Source: Siphonodentalium dalli (lineage: Eukaryota; Mollusca; Scaphopoda; Gadilida; Siphonodentaliidae). From it: 64,000 nucleotides of DNA. Under the pieces are notes generated by a model. That model was given only the letters and a program-made list of their open reading frames with translations, had not been told where the DNA came from and made no database searches. The stretch is taken from positions 85,272,958 through 85,336,957 of the forward strand of contig CP136069.1 of NCBI GenBank assembly GCA_032622095.1, in the 5' to 3' direction. Position numbers and translations under genes: made by a program. Numbering within the stretch: position 1 is the first letter of the stretch; each line of letters begins with the position of its first letter. This document shows, piece by piece, positions 39,801 through 54,800 of this stretch.

Positions 39801-42800
39801 GTTTACTGGGACGAAGTCGTCAGGCCGCTTAAAATAATTATTCGCGCGATAACTAAAATGGTCGACGCTCTGTTTAAATCATTGTCAGTCTTCTATTGAT
39901 GTTAATACCAGTGATGGCATCTTCCCCAACACAGGGGGCTATGATCCACAACATGCACGGGGAGCTATATTATCCCAGAAGCTACCGAATTCACCATTGC
40001 ATATTTCCTCGACGGGGAGGGGGGTCTGTGCATGCAGCACCCTGAGTCCTGACACCCTGCTTTATAAATATCGTAGTCATATCTGTCATGTCTGTTTTCT
40101 ACGAGTGATTAATCTAATATGCAGCAATTTATGCTATTCATATAATTATGAACATATTATACAGCTTTAAATTTGAATGCATGGTGTTGCTGTTTGTCTT
40201 CATTCGGCGAAAGGGTTGCCTATCTACGAGTTCCAACTACGTCACCTTTCCTCTCTAGTGTTATACAGTTATACATGTATACGCAAAATTTACAACTATG
40301 GATATTTAAGTAAAACATTATATTGTAATTCTTGCCCAGATAATCCCGGCTGATACATTCAATTAACTCCCTTAGTTATTGGAAGCTTTCGAGAACCAGC
40401 CCCTCCCCCAATCATGGATTATGGTCGAAAATGTTATAATTCAAGCTTGTGACAGTTAGGAGCTTGTTCAACCTTTGGGTGTCACTCTTTTTAATTTCAA
40501 CGCTGTACCTGCATTATTTTTTGGCGCTATAATGAATATTTACAGTCCCAATTGAATTAATGTTATCACATGAGCTCGCTCTCAAATTATCAGAGAAATC
40601 TCAACAAGCCGGTATCATCCTATAAAAGAACTCTGCATATTTTATTTTTGTTTTGGATGACCCTGTTTCCAAGAAATGACAGAAACACATCAAGTATAAA
40701 ATCGACCGGCTCTAATCCACTTTTCGAAATTATAACTCGTGAAAATCAGCAACATATATCAGACAAGAATTACTCATTTCGGCATCCATGAAAGAAGACA
40801 TGTTTATGACTGGCCTGAAATTTCTTGATGGCAGTTTGTTTGATAATGGCTTATAACTACTCACTGGTGAAATTAACCTCTCGCGCGCAGGTGATTAATT
40901 TGGTCAATTATTGGTGTGGCCATGTAAAATTTACATACAGACATTACATGCATGTGTGTATCCACCCTAAGCCACTGCATTCTTTTATGTGCGAGCTCTC
41001 TATGGGAGACTTGCATTCGTCATATAATGCACTGGATCTTTAATGCTACACCAGTACGGCTCCGGTCGTGAAAGGAATAAATGGTCAAGTTCAATTCTGC
41101 GAAGCTATCACTCACTTCCACGTTTTGATATCATATTGATTATACACTGTTATTTATACTGATTATGTTCATTATGATTCAACTGAAGTGCGATTTAATT
41201 TAGCGCTAGTCTAAGACTTGAGACGTGTTCCATCATGAAGTAAGGAACAGGACCATGGTAGTCATTGCCTGAAGTAGAAGACTTCTGAAAGCGGGAGTAG
41301 TAATAAACGAACGACTTAGCCTGACTTTAGGTCTCCTCTCATGTCACGATATAACCATACCTGTTTCAAGTTACTTTAAAGATGCACAATCCCATTTAAC
41401 GTCCCTTAATTACGATTTCTTCGGATTCGGAGATAACACATATTTGATTTGAGTCGGCGAACACACCAGCCAAAGATCTGAGTTCTCATATTTGGATTTT
41501 CGAAATCTATTATTTTTTCCAACTCTTGTTGTTGACAGCCTAGCACAAATTTCATTGATTGTTTCTAGAAATATTAACAGGCATGATCTGACACTGTCAC
41601 GAGTGATTGAAAGGTCACACAATGTCGCTTTTCGCTTTGGCTTGAGATAGTGATCGCATTTGTATTCGGAATTTAAAAATAAGATAAAGAAATATATCGC
41701 CAGCAACAAAGTTAAGGTATCTTGTGATATTTGGTATTCAGATACATAGATTCACTTTTTGCGAATCGGTACTCATGTTTTGTCGTGCAAATAGACATGC
41801 TATGTAACACCATTCTGACTACAGTTGAGGATGGTTTACATTTGTGATGACACGTGTTGGGGAATTCCAGTTTGAACTACGCACCACCATACATGGAATT
41901 TGTATACCAAACTCGCTCACCCATTCAAACTGACAAGAATAAAACGTTATTATATTAAATTTTCGGCAAATATGATACCTTGCTTGGTATTGGGAGAATT
42001 TATTAGCAATAGACTAAATTAGAGAACTAAATAGACTTTAGGTGTATGTGAACGTGATGAAAACGTTTCCACAATGTGCACAGCACAGAGCAAATATGAA
42101 TAAAACTATTTTTAAATGTGTAATGGAATGCAAATATACATTCGCTGTGTAACATATCAACAAGTAGCTAATCTGATCAAATGTATATATAACACATCAG
42201 ACTAAACGTAGATTGTATACATATGTTATAAACATAATGGCATGTTTGGTTATTGTAAACGGACCATAAGCAAAGTAGCTACTCTTGTTTTTTCAAACAC
42301 CAGAGCAGTCAAGATAACAATATTTAAAAAAATATATAGATCATCAATATTTCGGACAGACATTGGCTTTTTTTTCCCAAATTACTTGTATTAGCCACGA
42401 AAATAATAACTTCAGAAAAATTGGTAAATTTTCTGAACATCATCATTTTGCCCAACCAGCGTCATATCATCCAATCAGAATTATACTACGAGTTTAGAAA
42501 ACAGGACATTCGACATTTTATAATTAACGATAAACATTTGCTGGAAATCCTGATACAACAATTAAGAATACGATTTTTTCCCGAAAAGTTACATTTGTTC
42601 TTTAAAAATTGGCAAGTTTTCTGAGGATCATGTGTAATCGAAACCGTTGATTCTTAGTGTGCAGAACTGTGCTTTGTCTTCAAGACGCCAGACAGGACAT
42701 TTTAGAAGCCCGCGGACGATATGCATGGTATGTATCACTGGTGCGCCGCAAACAATCATCTATTTTGGGAACACAATGTGAATATTGCCTTACATTAAAT

Positions 42801-45800
42801 GTTTATTGAGAAGTGGTGACCCACGAAACATGAAATTTCAGAAGCCATATAATGGTATAAAATTGTATTAAAATAAAAAAATATTTTGTGACGAATCCTT
42901 CCATTCATATATATATATATGATATTTAATGTTGCCTGCAATTAACCCAGTATGGCGACAATCAATCAAAAACTACTTTACTATAAACTATTCCACATTT
43001 ACCGATTCCTTTCTTTCGGCGCCCCGTTGATGCAAACCATTTGTAGTTTGAATAACGAGAATACATTGGCAATATTCACGCGTGTTCCCTTGTAGTGATT
43101 CGGCCACCACCACCACTTACGCCATGTCTAGCTGGACTCTACACATGCCTAGACTATACCTGTATTCCATTAAGCAGAACATGTGACAACGAGTGTGATT
43201 GTCCGGAATGTGAAGATGAAAAGAGAAAGTTATGCAGTAAGTCTACTAATGTGCAGATAATCTTCCAATCTAATAATAATAAACTGTTAAAAAATTTTAT
43301 ATTGTTTTTGTTTTCAACTATTGATATTTTATCGTCTATTATGTACTCCGTCTCGTGTTGTATTTGTAAAGATTCTCCGAAAATGCTTTCTGTTCTTGTA
43401 CAGTAGGCAGCAATTCTTTCTCGGACAAGGGCAATCCTAAAAACCTTTTGCTTGGAGTTGGAGTAAATGAGTTTTAAAACGACATATATTTCATACAATT
43501 TCAAAGTTAGAATAATGTGAATATTACATATCGGTGGTAAGAGAATTAAAAACATTCATAAAAGGAAGTTCATTGTTTTGACTAGAACTGGATACTACTG
43601 AAATCTGCAATCGAATCTATGAGTCATCTTCATTGTCAGTTAAACTTCACCAGTAGTAACCAACTAGCATTTTACATATTCAAGCATGTAGTAAATCACT
43701 AAATTCAGTATTGCATCGCCTCTTTAGCTTTTCGATATATCAATATCGAGATTTCAGACCAAAAGTAGATCAATAATCAACTTTTGTTGTCTATAACAAC
43801 AAATTCCCTATTAATTACTGGTTGGAACTAATGTGTGAGGCATGAAATGTCCAAAGATTGATGCGAGACACCTCCCCTATACCCATCTCATTATTTTATC
43901 AGTTTCACTTAATTTTGTTGCAAATTGATACATCACAAACGTTCTGATATGTGACCCGCCATATCAAATCCAGTCGTAAGTCGGGATTTTTTTTACCCTG
44001 TGCCAATGCATTCTCTTATATATGCGAGTCGACCATAGGCCGCCTCGCATATATAAGAGAATGCATTGGCCTAACAATGTTTTATCATTTTTTTTAAATA
44101 AATGTTTCTTACAATTTTTAGGACATAAAATAAAAAAACATCCATTACCCTGCAGGGAGCCCCACACATATATAGAAGCATATAGAAGAGTGTCGTCTGC
44201 TCATGTTTGTCTGGGGCTCTGTATGGGTGAAATTTTAAAATTGTTAGAGAATACAAGAAAAAATTATTAAAATTGTAAAAATTTGTTAGGCCAATGCATT
44301 CTCTTATATATGCGAGGCGACCTATGGTGGACTCGCATATATAAGAGAATGCATTGGCACAGGGTAAAAAAATCCCGACTTACGACTGGATTTGATATGG
44401 CGGGTCACATATATGGATTTTCGTTCCGTATAGTGTCTGCATACTATCATGCCCCTAAATAATCCTATACAACATATGTAAAAATGAATAGGTAGTCCCA
44501 AATCACTTGGAAATTGTTTGTTTAAAGATCTGAGATAGTTGTGTGCAATATTTTATATCAAGCAGAAAGATAACACACATTACATACGTTCAGAGTGCCA
44601 TTATGTTGATTGAAAAAAAAAACTATAATTTTTGAAAAGTAATAAGGCCCGTTGAATTTTGTAAATTCGTAGAATATGCTTATTTATTTCCGACGACAGG
44701 CGATCGATTTATGAATAATTATTATTTCAGAACTTTCGAAGTGTAAGGATATAGAGACAGAGCTAGTTTCCTGTACAGTATATGGCGAACCACATAAGTG
44801 TGTGTTATTGACTACTATTTGCGACGGAATAGCATTATGCGATAACGGCGAGGACGAAGCTGGTTGTGGTGAATATAAAGCAAATAAACTATACGTTGTA
44901 TTGTTTTGTGCCTGCACAGCCCTGGAGTTTTATACCAGCTGGTGTGCAGCATGGGTGGCTCATCAGTACGTGATTCATTGAAATATTCATCAGCTTATAT
45001 TAAATATGAGTTGGTGCTGAAAAAATGTCTGGGTGCTTACAAGACTCTCCATATCTGTGTATAATCTATTGGTTATGCTCCCGCGGTATGCAAATATAAG
45101 CTAAATATTCAACATATCCTAGCAGAAATACGCACATTATCGACATATAATGTGAAATATGTACATACTGTGATTATTTGGTTCTGAAATAAGCTGATAG
45201 TGGAGTTTTACCAGTTATTTCGTTTTATGGTGCGGGCCACAGTGAAAACATCTGTTAAAGAGCGTACACATTAAAGTCCTAAGTTGGCTCATGTGTGTCA
45301 TTGTCGGCGCATAATCGGCGCATAATCGGCCTAGAATTGCCTCATTATGAGTCGATAATGTGACTATAATATTATCATTTTCAGCACATTATGGACTCAA
45401 GATTAGGCCATTCTAAGCAGATTATCGACCTCAAACAAGTTTTTATTATAAGCAGATATTGTGCTACTTTTCGGGAGAACAGGATGAAGTATTGGTAAAG
45501 ATTCATCCTCTTGATTGAATAATGTTAGTTTCCAAATTATGAAGAGTGTGACAGTTGGCCTTTTTTAGTATGGAAATCCTATCCAATGTTTATGATAGTA
45601 CTTCTAAAAAAGACACAATGGTATAGTCTATAATGTGTTGCATTTCTTCATTTACTTTACTTTTTCTTTTCCAATTGTATTGTAACAAATTCCATTGGTG
45701 AAAAGTGTTAAATGTAACGCCAACTCGAATCTATATACGACTTGTCTTCGCTCTAAATATATGAAAATAAATTTAAGTAAAAATACTTAGAGTAAATACT

Positions 45801-48800
45801 CACAAAGGTATTATAGTTGACTGATATTGTTGTTAATGCTTCCCGCAATAAGATATATTTGTTGGAGATTTGATATTTCATTGGGACGTATAGTTACATG
45901 TAACGTGGGTTCTTTGTGTGCATGTGTGTATCAAATGCGTTCCTGGACTCTCGTACCAACTAATCTACTGTATATATCCGATTAACACTTCCTATAATAA
46001 AGTGATTATCTCCCACTCAGCAGTAAAGTATACATTGGATTGGCCTATTCATTATCTGAGGGGATTTCCATGAAAAATAAGCAGACGACAACTAGTACAA
46101 GTACAGAATGGTTCCCATTTATTGAGAGACTTGTCCAGTTCAACAAACGGCATATGGTTATTCGATGAACTTATTATCTGAATATTTCCTAAGGGATCTA
46201 ACAACAGGGTTTGTGGTTTGGGGGGCTTACCCCGGGATCTTCGAAAGAGCCGAGTGGTCCTTTCCCTAACACCTCATCAATTAGTAGTTATAAAATAAAA
46301 TGTTAGTGCGACAGATTGTGATTTCAAAATAGTTGTATTAAGCTAGTCCCTCATTTAGGGTGTTCATTATTAGTTGACGTTTGCATGTACAGTTGTTGCA
46401 ACTTGCGATATCATTTCGTAATGTTTGCATCTAAACAGATAATCAGAATTATAGTTATACCCGAAGAAAATGGGGGGTATACTGGATTGACTGCGTCTGT
46501 CCGTCACACTTTGTCTGCGTCTGTCCGTCACACTTTCTCCCTCCGTGTGTCAGTCCGTCCGTCCGACCTCATAACTCGATCAACTATGAACCGATTTCAA
46601 TAATTTTTTGTATGCAATCTCCTTAGGACCGCCTCTCCGCATGATGCTAATTGCGGTGCGGTCCGACTTTCTTTTTTTAAGTTACGCCTTACTTTTCGAT
46701 TTATTTTGACTTAGAAAATTCTGTCCAACGTAATAACTTTAACAAATATGAACCGATTTCAATTATTTTTCGTATACATGCTTATCACAACACCCTCTCT
46801 ACATGATGCGGCTCAGGGTTGGCTCGGACTGTTTTTATCTAACATTACACTTCATTTTCGACTTAGAAAATGTTTTGATTTTTTTGTGTGGATTTGATAT
46901 ACAGGTCTATTGCTATAATATCTCAGATGAGTTCGAAAATCAGCTTTGTCAAAAGATTTTCCCTGGAGTTGTGTGCCTTCTTAGAAGAAGTTTGGTTTGA
47001 CTGACGAAACACTCGACAAAGGCCATCTTAGATATTAAGGTTGCGTTTCATTTTTTACCCTTTTTTGGGTTTCTGCAATCATTCGAACAAATATGAACCA
47101 ATTTTCTGTACAAGCTTCTTGCGACACCATATCGATATTATTAATCCAAATTTTTCTTTAAATTTAAAAATCTTTTTTTGTTGGGTTTACGGATAATGCG
47201 GGTTGAATTTGCCACGGTGGGGGTATGCTAGCACGCGAGTGCACACCTCTTGTTTTTTGTTTCAATACCTAATTTGACTAGTAACTTTTATTACAGACTG
47301 TATTTAGATAAGTCTTATATTCACAACTCAGGGTGTCACATTCTTAGCTCAAAATCGTCGTTGTACGTTGTACGTAACTGTACATGCATATGATATATTT
47401 ACACACACAGAACATGCAACACTAATTATCAACTGTTCACGGGAGGAACTAAACACCATTACTATGTGTATGTTACAAGATACATAGTTTTCTATCTGCA
47501 TCACAAATCTATGCTGTATAACTACCAATAACATCTGGGGCCTATACTATAGAATACAATTTTTGTAATATCAGCGTTAATTTGTGATTTACTAATTTTG
47601 TAATACATATTTTGTGTTCTATAGTATTGGACTGCATTTCTATCAGTGTATTTCTTTCATTGTAGATTGAAACTCGACATATGCCTAAAACTCTTTGAAT
47701 GCAAAATACATTGACATGTAATGACTAATATGATCTTATTTGGCGAACCATCTATATACCGGGATTTACTTGACAGGAAAATCTTTGCATTTGGTGGAGA
47801 AAAAGGGGGCCTGAAAGTTTCATCTTTGCATGTTTTCATAGTACTCGAACGCTACAGCTTTGTAATATGTAAAAATTCGCAATACGGATTGATAAAGTAC
47901 TGGCTAAGCGGGTTCTATAGTACAGCAATAATACCATTTTTGTAAAAATTCTTTATTAGATTACAACTGCATCGGCTACATTATTGATTTGTCACGCCGT
48001 GATCACGAATTCTTCGTGTGTATACTGGGGAGTGCATGTGCGATTAGCTGGGTACATGTTCTTTGTAATGCGGTCACGGAGTCTCAATTGTTAACCCAGT
48101 GTAGGTGGTTTACGCTCAATGGAGTTGAAAGGAGATAGCCATGTCAGCTGCCTAGATTTTAATTATGAATGGAATTAAAGAGTTACTGTTGTCGGGCTTG
48201 GGCTCAAAACGTATATATAAACGATATGTGTGCGAAGGTACACGGATACGCGGTGAATCTGGGGGTGTTGGCATTTCGTGTTGAAACAGTTACTGATAAT
48301 TTCAGGCTAAGTTGCGTTAAGAATCAGTGGACCCCAAATATTTACCATGACATTATGTAACTTTTTTGAACCGCATGGCATTTGTGTGCTCAAGAAGTTT
48401 GCGTTCACCTTGTGGTCTAAACTATTTAATTTGGCCAATAGTGTCGCACAGAATGTTCCATGAGGGAATTCTTAGAAAAAATCGGGGTCCCCTGATCCTT
48501 AGCTTACCAATGTAGTAGTGCGTGTTAGTTATAAACCAAATGGCATATGTTTACTTAAATCTATCCGCTTAGTTGGTATACATGGAAGAGACCGAGAATT
48601 AGGTATAATTTAAGTAGATGGTGTTATATATATGTTTTAAAATCGAGGATGGATGTCCCCGGAAACCCTGGACGAGGGAGTCCACAATGGAATTTCCAAA
48701 TGAAATACCAAGTCCGAGAACAGCCATCGCACCCCCCATCATGGGTTGAATTTTTCCAGCTGCATGGTACCTCAAACTTTTAAACTATTAAGGTCTAGAT

Positions 48801-51800
48801 GTTTCCACTTCTAATATTTCAGCCGCTGTCCCTGCCCAAAGCTAGGTAGACAAATCAGGTTCCACCCTTGCTAATATTGCTATATCAAGTTGATGTAGCC
48901 ATTTGAGGGGCAGCCGATATGTGTGTTTTGCCGACCTTTTTCGACAAACCGTTAAGAAACATGTAACATAAAACATCTGAAAATTGTAAGTATATTCCAC
49001 GCGATACCGAAGGAATTATTTTTCACCGTGCGCAATTGTGGTCAAAATAAACCAAGTATCGGAAACCATTCACACATAATGCACCTTTATTCATCAACTA
49101 AATCACTCACCAACTGACACAAATAGGCATTGTCATATCATTCGCATATATCATTTCGCATATATCATTCGCATATAGTAATTTCCCTTGACAAAATCAC
49201 AAATGTTTAGATGTGCGTTTAACGAACGGTTGTCGATAGTACTCGATTTGCCGTCTTTTTGTGATTTACAAGAAATCGAGTTCGCTGTTTGATTACAGTG
49301 GTCTATAGTACTCGACACCTTCTGTACGGCTCAAATAAGCCTGCTATTACAAAAATTGTATTCTATAGTATAGGCCCCTGGCTTTAAACCATACTATAAA
49401 ACATTTCTGGTGATTTTCCATTCATAAGAATCGTCTGTGAAAAAAAAAGTATGAGTTTCTTTTCGATTTTGAATGAATGTAAGGCGTGTGCGAGTTGCGT
49501 GCGAGTTGCCCGCAAACACCAACACATTATTGTTATTGTCACCATGTTGTATACTAATTGTATGAATATGTCCATGTATAGAGTGTCAATAAAGAATTTA
49601 AAACAAAAAACAATCTGGCTGTTTTTGCCGTTGATGCTAATTGTGAGATTGTTAGAATATCTGGTATGATACGATAGGAACGGCATTTGACACGAGCATT
49701 GTATTGCATTCGGACAAAAAAAACGTTCTTCATTCTTAACAATCGTTGCCAGATGGAAAACTCTATCTTGTTAGCACTCGTAATCAAGGCAGAATGACAT
49801 TTTGATTAAGATATTTATCTCAGCTACACCAGGAATAAACCAATTTATTATATATTTATCAGGGGGGGGGGGGGGGGGGGGTCGGAAAAAAGTGACATGA
49901 CATTAGGCTGAATTTTCCGGCTCTTGGGTACCCACCACCCCCCTATTTGAAGGAAAAAATATGTTTTCCAATTTCATGCGGGGTACCCACCCCCTTTTTA
50001 CCTCCAAATCTGTAATATCACACCATTTCAAAGTAAGCTTGATGGTCAGTATTACAGTTACCCTATTTCCGTTTCTGGTTCTTCTAAGTCATTCCAACTT
50101 TTGTAACAACACGAAACAGGTTCTAAAAAAATACCTGGAAAAACGCAAAATAACACACAGAATACATGTGCTGATCAGTAAATTATTGATTGATTCTTCC
50201 CCAAATATTGTCCAAGGTAGCTCATAATGCTCATTATACATGTAAACAAATATAAAAGCATTAGTGTACCTTCTTTTCATCACAGAAAGTGTAACTTTAG
50301 ATGTGTCCCATAGTATCACATGAATTTATGTCAATTATGATATTTGAAAAAATTATTAGGGCAACACCACCTGGCAATTAACTCTCCAACAATACAGGTA
50401 TTCAGCTGAAATCCACTATGTATCACAAAACTAATTTTCATTTCCATGAGCTGAGTTCTTGGGCTAGGTACTGTGCTAAGGCCAGACCCAGGTCAAGCAT
50501 TCATACAAATACATGTACTGCGTGTAAATAGAAACTTGAAAATAAGACGGTCATATGCAGTCTGCAGAATAAGCTCCAAGGAGGGTGAGTTTTGTGATGC
50601 TACCCAGCAGAGTGGGCTATAGCATTACCAAATTCACCATATGTGACCCTCATATGTAGCTAGTTCTCCATGGTTGGTCGAGACCAAAATAGAATGAGGT
50701 CGTTAGAGGTTGAATTTGTTGATGCTATGCCGGGTAGTATCGCCAAATTCGCCCTCTGCAGACTTCGATCATTTTGCTGATGACCAGCACATTATTTTTA
50801 GACTTGCATATTATATTAAGTTATATTATATTTTCTTTCCCTTCTTTTCACTCATCTGTTCTGATTCTGTTTATTCCACTTAGCAGCCTTCTCCATATCT
50901 ACACATTCAAGGTCTATGTATGCTCGCCCAATCTTTTATCTGGGTCCCACCATCTCAAGATTATTATCTCAGTGATATGCGTTGTTGCAGTCTACAGTCC
51001 CATGCCAAGTTCCGATACAATTTTGACTGAGTCATCTGGTCTGATCAGGTATAATGAGTAAATATTAATGAGATAAATGAATAGCTGTTTTCATTTTATT
51101 TATATTAAAGTTTATTCATGTGCTACATAACTGTCCATTTTCATCTGGAACCAGTAGCATTGGTACACGGCAATGTGATCGGATGTAAAAGGCGAATTCC
51201 TGAGAGTTGGTTCGTAATCTGGATTTCTGAGAAGCATCATGCCCATATCCACACTAACACCCCCCCCCCCCCCCCCTAAGCACTGCCCTGAGTGTCATAC
51301 ACACCTTAACAATGATGCTGAAAACTTTGAGGCATTTATATTGAAGAAATGTTGTAAGAGGAAAAAATTGCGACCACTCAGGAAAAAGTGACTTTTTCGC
51401 AGCTGAACCACCCACACACCCCGGCCTAGTGTATGGAAAAAAAGTGGATGACCCCCCCTGTATTTATAGACATGATGATGTTGTTGTAATTGTGACCAGG
51501 GGAGACAAACCATCCTAAATTTCTTATCACATTCCTGGAAAAGTATATGTGTTATTTTTAAAACAGTAATCTTATGAAAACGTTATGAGCGTACCAACAG
51601 GGAGAACTCTATCTTGTTGTCACACTCAATCAAGGACAATTCATTTCAACTGAGCTATTTCACCGCGAATTACGCTCTGATGCCTCAGAAATACAGTAAT
51701 GCTCTAAGCCGAGAGCTTTCCGATGAATGGCAACAAGCCATATTTCCGACTAAATCCTGAAAAGTTACCCATAATTCTTCTGTGGTTAAGGAGTCGATTA

Positions 51801-54800
51801 ATTAGAGCATTACTGTACACCATCTTATTATATGCTTTTCCATAAATTAGCCGACAATTACGAAGCGTAGATTGTATTAAAGTATTTGATGTACAAGTCT
51901 CCAGAATTGATAATATAAATAAGATTGTAACATTTTATTAACGAGCTTCCGAACATTCTCGGGGTCTTTTTCAAGTGTAATGGCAGTTTGCGTACATCAA
52001 AACAATGTCAATGCCGTTAAAGTCAGCGACATGGAAAAAATAAGCTGCCATAGCGTGCTCGGAAACTCCGATCTCGGTTGAGTCCGTTTCTGATAATGTC
52101 AAGTTTTTCTATCATCTTCATCTCACTGATCTTTCTTTCCCTGATACTCCGCAGACACCCACATAGGACTGTAACGCGCCATTCTGAACCGAGTGCGACG
52201 CATATATATAATATTACTATAATAAATAATATTAAATATAATAGTAAAATTAATCAATGGCCTGTATGATTTATGTTCATCCACATTACCTATTCAGTCT
52301 ATGAGAATATTACGCTTCAGATACATTTTGTGCACACCATTCATGCATTAATACATAAACATCTTCATGACATCCATGCTATTAGCTCATAAGCTATTTA
52401 AATACATGTAATTTGAACCTAAGATTAAAACAATCTGTTTTCTTCATCTTTTAGTTCGGTAAATTAAGCAAATACTGCCTTAGTACAATTCAAGAGGGGT
52501 TCACGCTCATCGTCAAGATTTGGGCTGTGAAGGATAAAATGTGTATCATCCTGTGGTTCTCCTTTGGAGTGAGACCTTTCAACTTCAAAATTTTAATTTT
52601 ATGTCCGACCAATATCTGACCAAAATATATTTAAATTGTTCTGATAGTTTCCAACCAATTATCAGTTTTACTGCAGAGTTTCTTGGACCACGTCTGAGGC
52701 TGAAATGGTCATCAGTTGCAAATTGTTCAACCATAGGTGTTCTGGCTGGAAATATCCGAAAGTTAGAATGTTTGAGCAACCAGTTGGAAAATTGTACCAT
52801 GTGGGGCACAGGAGCAAATTGTTTCCGGGCCCGGCTGGTCTGCTGGTTGCCCACTTCCAACACTTCAGATGCCGTTTCTGTTGTGCATTTATAAGCAAAT
52901 GGTCTTTTTGGTGTCCATGCGAAATTCAATGAATTGGTCTTAAACCTTTACAACTGTTGTAAATTTCTATATAGATACGCTCCCTAATTTAGAAAAACTG
53001 TGTCTGCAAACGATAAACTTTCTAGTATACATGTGGTTACTGTTTGGAAAATTGCCAAACTAATTTTCATGTGACGTTTTGTCACAGCGTCAGGCATGAA
53101 CTTTCCAACTGCTGAACATTATAACTACTCACTAGTCTCGTCTCGTTTTGCTAAACGAATAACATTGATCGCGGACACAGCTATACATGTAAATACACCA
53201 AATTTTGTCTTGTCGGGTAAAGCATCTCAAAGAATATCTGTCACAAAGTGACGAACAGCGCGCGTGTTTAGAGACCTGTCGTTTGCCAGAATGAGATCGG
53301 ATCATTGGTACATGATGGATACTTGTTTGGATTTGTTTGTAATATTGACATTCCAAAAATACTTAAAGGAACAACAGCAACCACAACGACACCAACAACT
53401 ACAACCACAACGACACCAACAACTACAACTACAATGACACCAACAACTACAACCACAACGACACCAACAACTACAACCACAACGACACCAACAACTACAA
53501 CCACAACGACACCAACAACTACAACGCCAACAACTACAACCACAACCACACCAACGACTACAACCACAACGACACCAACAACTACAACGCCAACAACTAC
53601 AACTACAACGACACCAACAACTACAACCACAACGACACCAACAACTACAACGCCAACAACTACAACCACAACGACACCAACGACTACAACGCCAACTACA
53701 ACAACCACACCAACAACATCAACCACAACGACACCAACAACTACAACCACAGCGACACCAACAGCTACCACCATAACCACTCCAACAACTACAACCACGA
53801 CCACGCCAACAACTACAACAACGACACCAACAACTACAACCACAACGACACAAACAACTACAACCAAGACCACACCAACCACTATAACCACAACGCCAAC
53901 AACTACAACCACAACGACACCAACAAGTCCAACCACTACGATACCAACAACTACAACCACAACGACACCAACAACTACAACCACGACCACACCAACAACT
54001 ACAACCACAACCACACCGACAACTACAACCACAACACCAACAACTACAACCACAACCACACCAACAACTACAACCACAACACCAACAACTTTAACCACGA
54101 CCACGCCAACAACTACAACGACAACGACACCAACAACTACAACCACAACGACACCAACAACTACAACCACGACATCACCAACGACTACAACCACAACGCC
54201 AACAACCACAACCACGACCACACCAACAACTACAACCACTACCACACCAACAACTACAACCACGACCACACCAACAACTTCAACCACAACGCCAACAACT
54301 ACAACCACAACAACACCAACAACTCCAACCACTACGACACCAACAACTACAACCACAACGACACCAACAACTACGACCACGCCAACGACTACAACCACAA
54401 CACCAACAACTACAACCACGACCACACCAACGACCACAACGCCAACAACTACAACCACGACCACACCAACCACTACAACCACAACGCCAACAACTACAAC
54501 CACAACGGCACCAACAACTCCAACCACTACGAAACCAACAACTACAATCACAACGACACCAACAACTACAACCACGACCACACCAACAACTACAACCACA
54601 ACCACACCGACAACTACAACCACGACACCAACAACTACAACCACAACAACACCAACAACTCCAACCACTACGACACCAACAACTACAACCACAACGACAC
54701 CAACAACTACAACAACGACCACGACAACACCAACAACTACAACCACTACCACACCAACAACTACAACCACGACCACACCAACAACTACAACCACAACGCC

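Larger units (their letters stand above)
36935..43095. other. Intron 16
   Basis: This 6.2-kb intron holds a perfect-looking palindrome (37055-37269), a CAGGGG-type element (37787-38341), a fragment of the palindrome family (about 38906-38936), and an inverted-repeat pair at 39645-39681 and 40929-40970. From 41090 to 43090 nothing is recognised beyond AT-rich sequence and an (at) run at 42908-42922. Confidence 0.6.
44869..53377. other. Intron 18
   Basis: The largest intron (8.5 kb). It holds a MITE (45131-45474), a repeat with internal tandem units (46440-47262), an element with 36-bp inverted termini (47535-49380), the long CAGGGG element (49860-51460), a mariner-like MITE (51692-51817) and an unassigned open stretch (52541-52929). 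The rest is unrecognised. Confidence 0.6.

Noticed and set aside
49860-49885. Long G-run as a regulatory G-quadruplex
   Set aside because: It is the terminus of a transposon-like element that has a C-run at the other end and a related copy elsewhere. Quadruplex formation is possible but no regulatory role is supported.
53305-53377. ATG at 53305 as the start of a separate mucin gene
   Set aside because: The frame is the same as the exon, but the encoded [20 protein letters not shown] is not a convincing signal peptide, and the acceptor at 53377 gives the right phase from exon 18. It is kept only as an alternative because the acceptor is weak.
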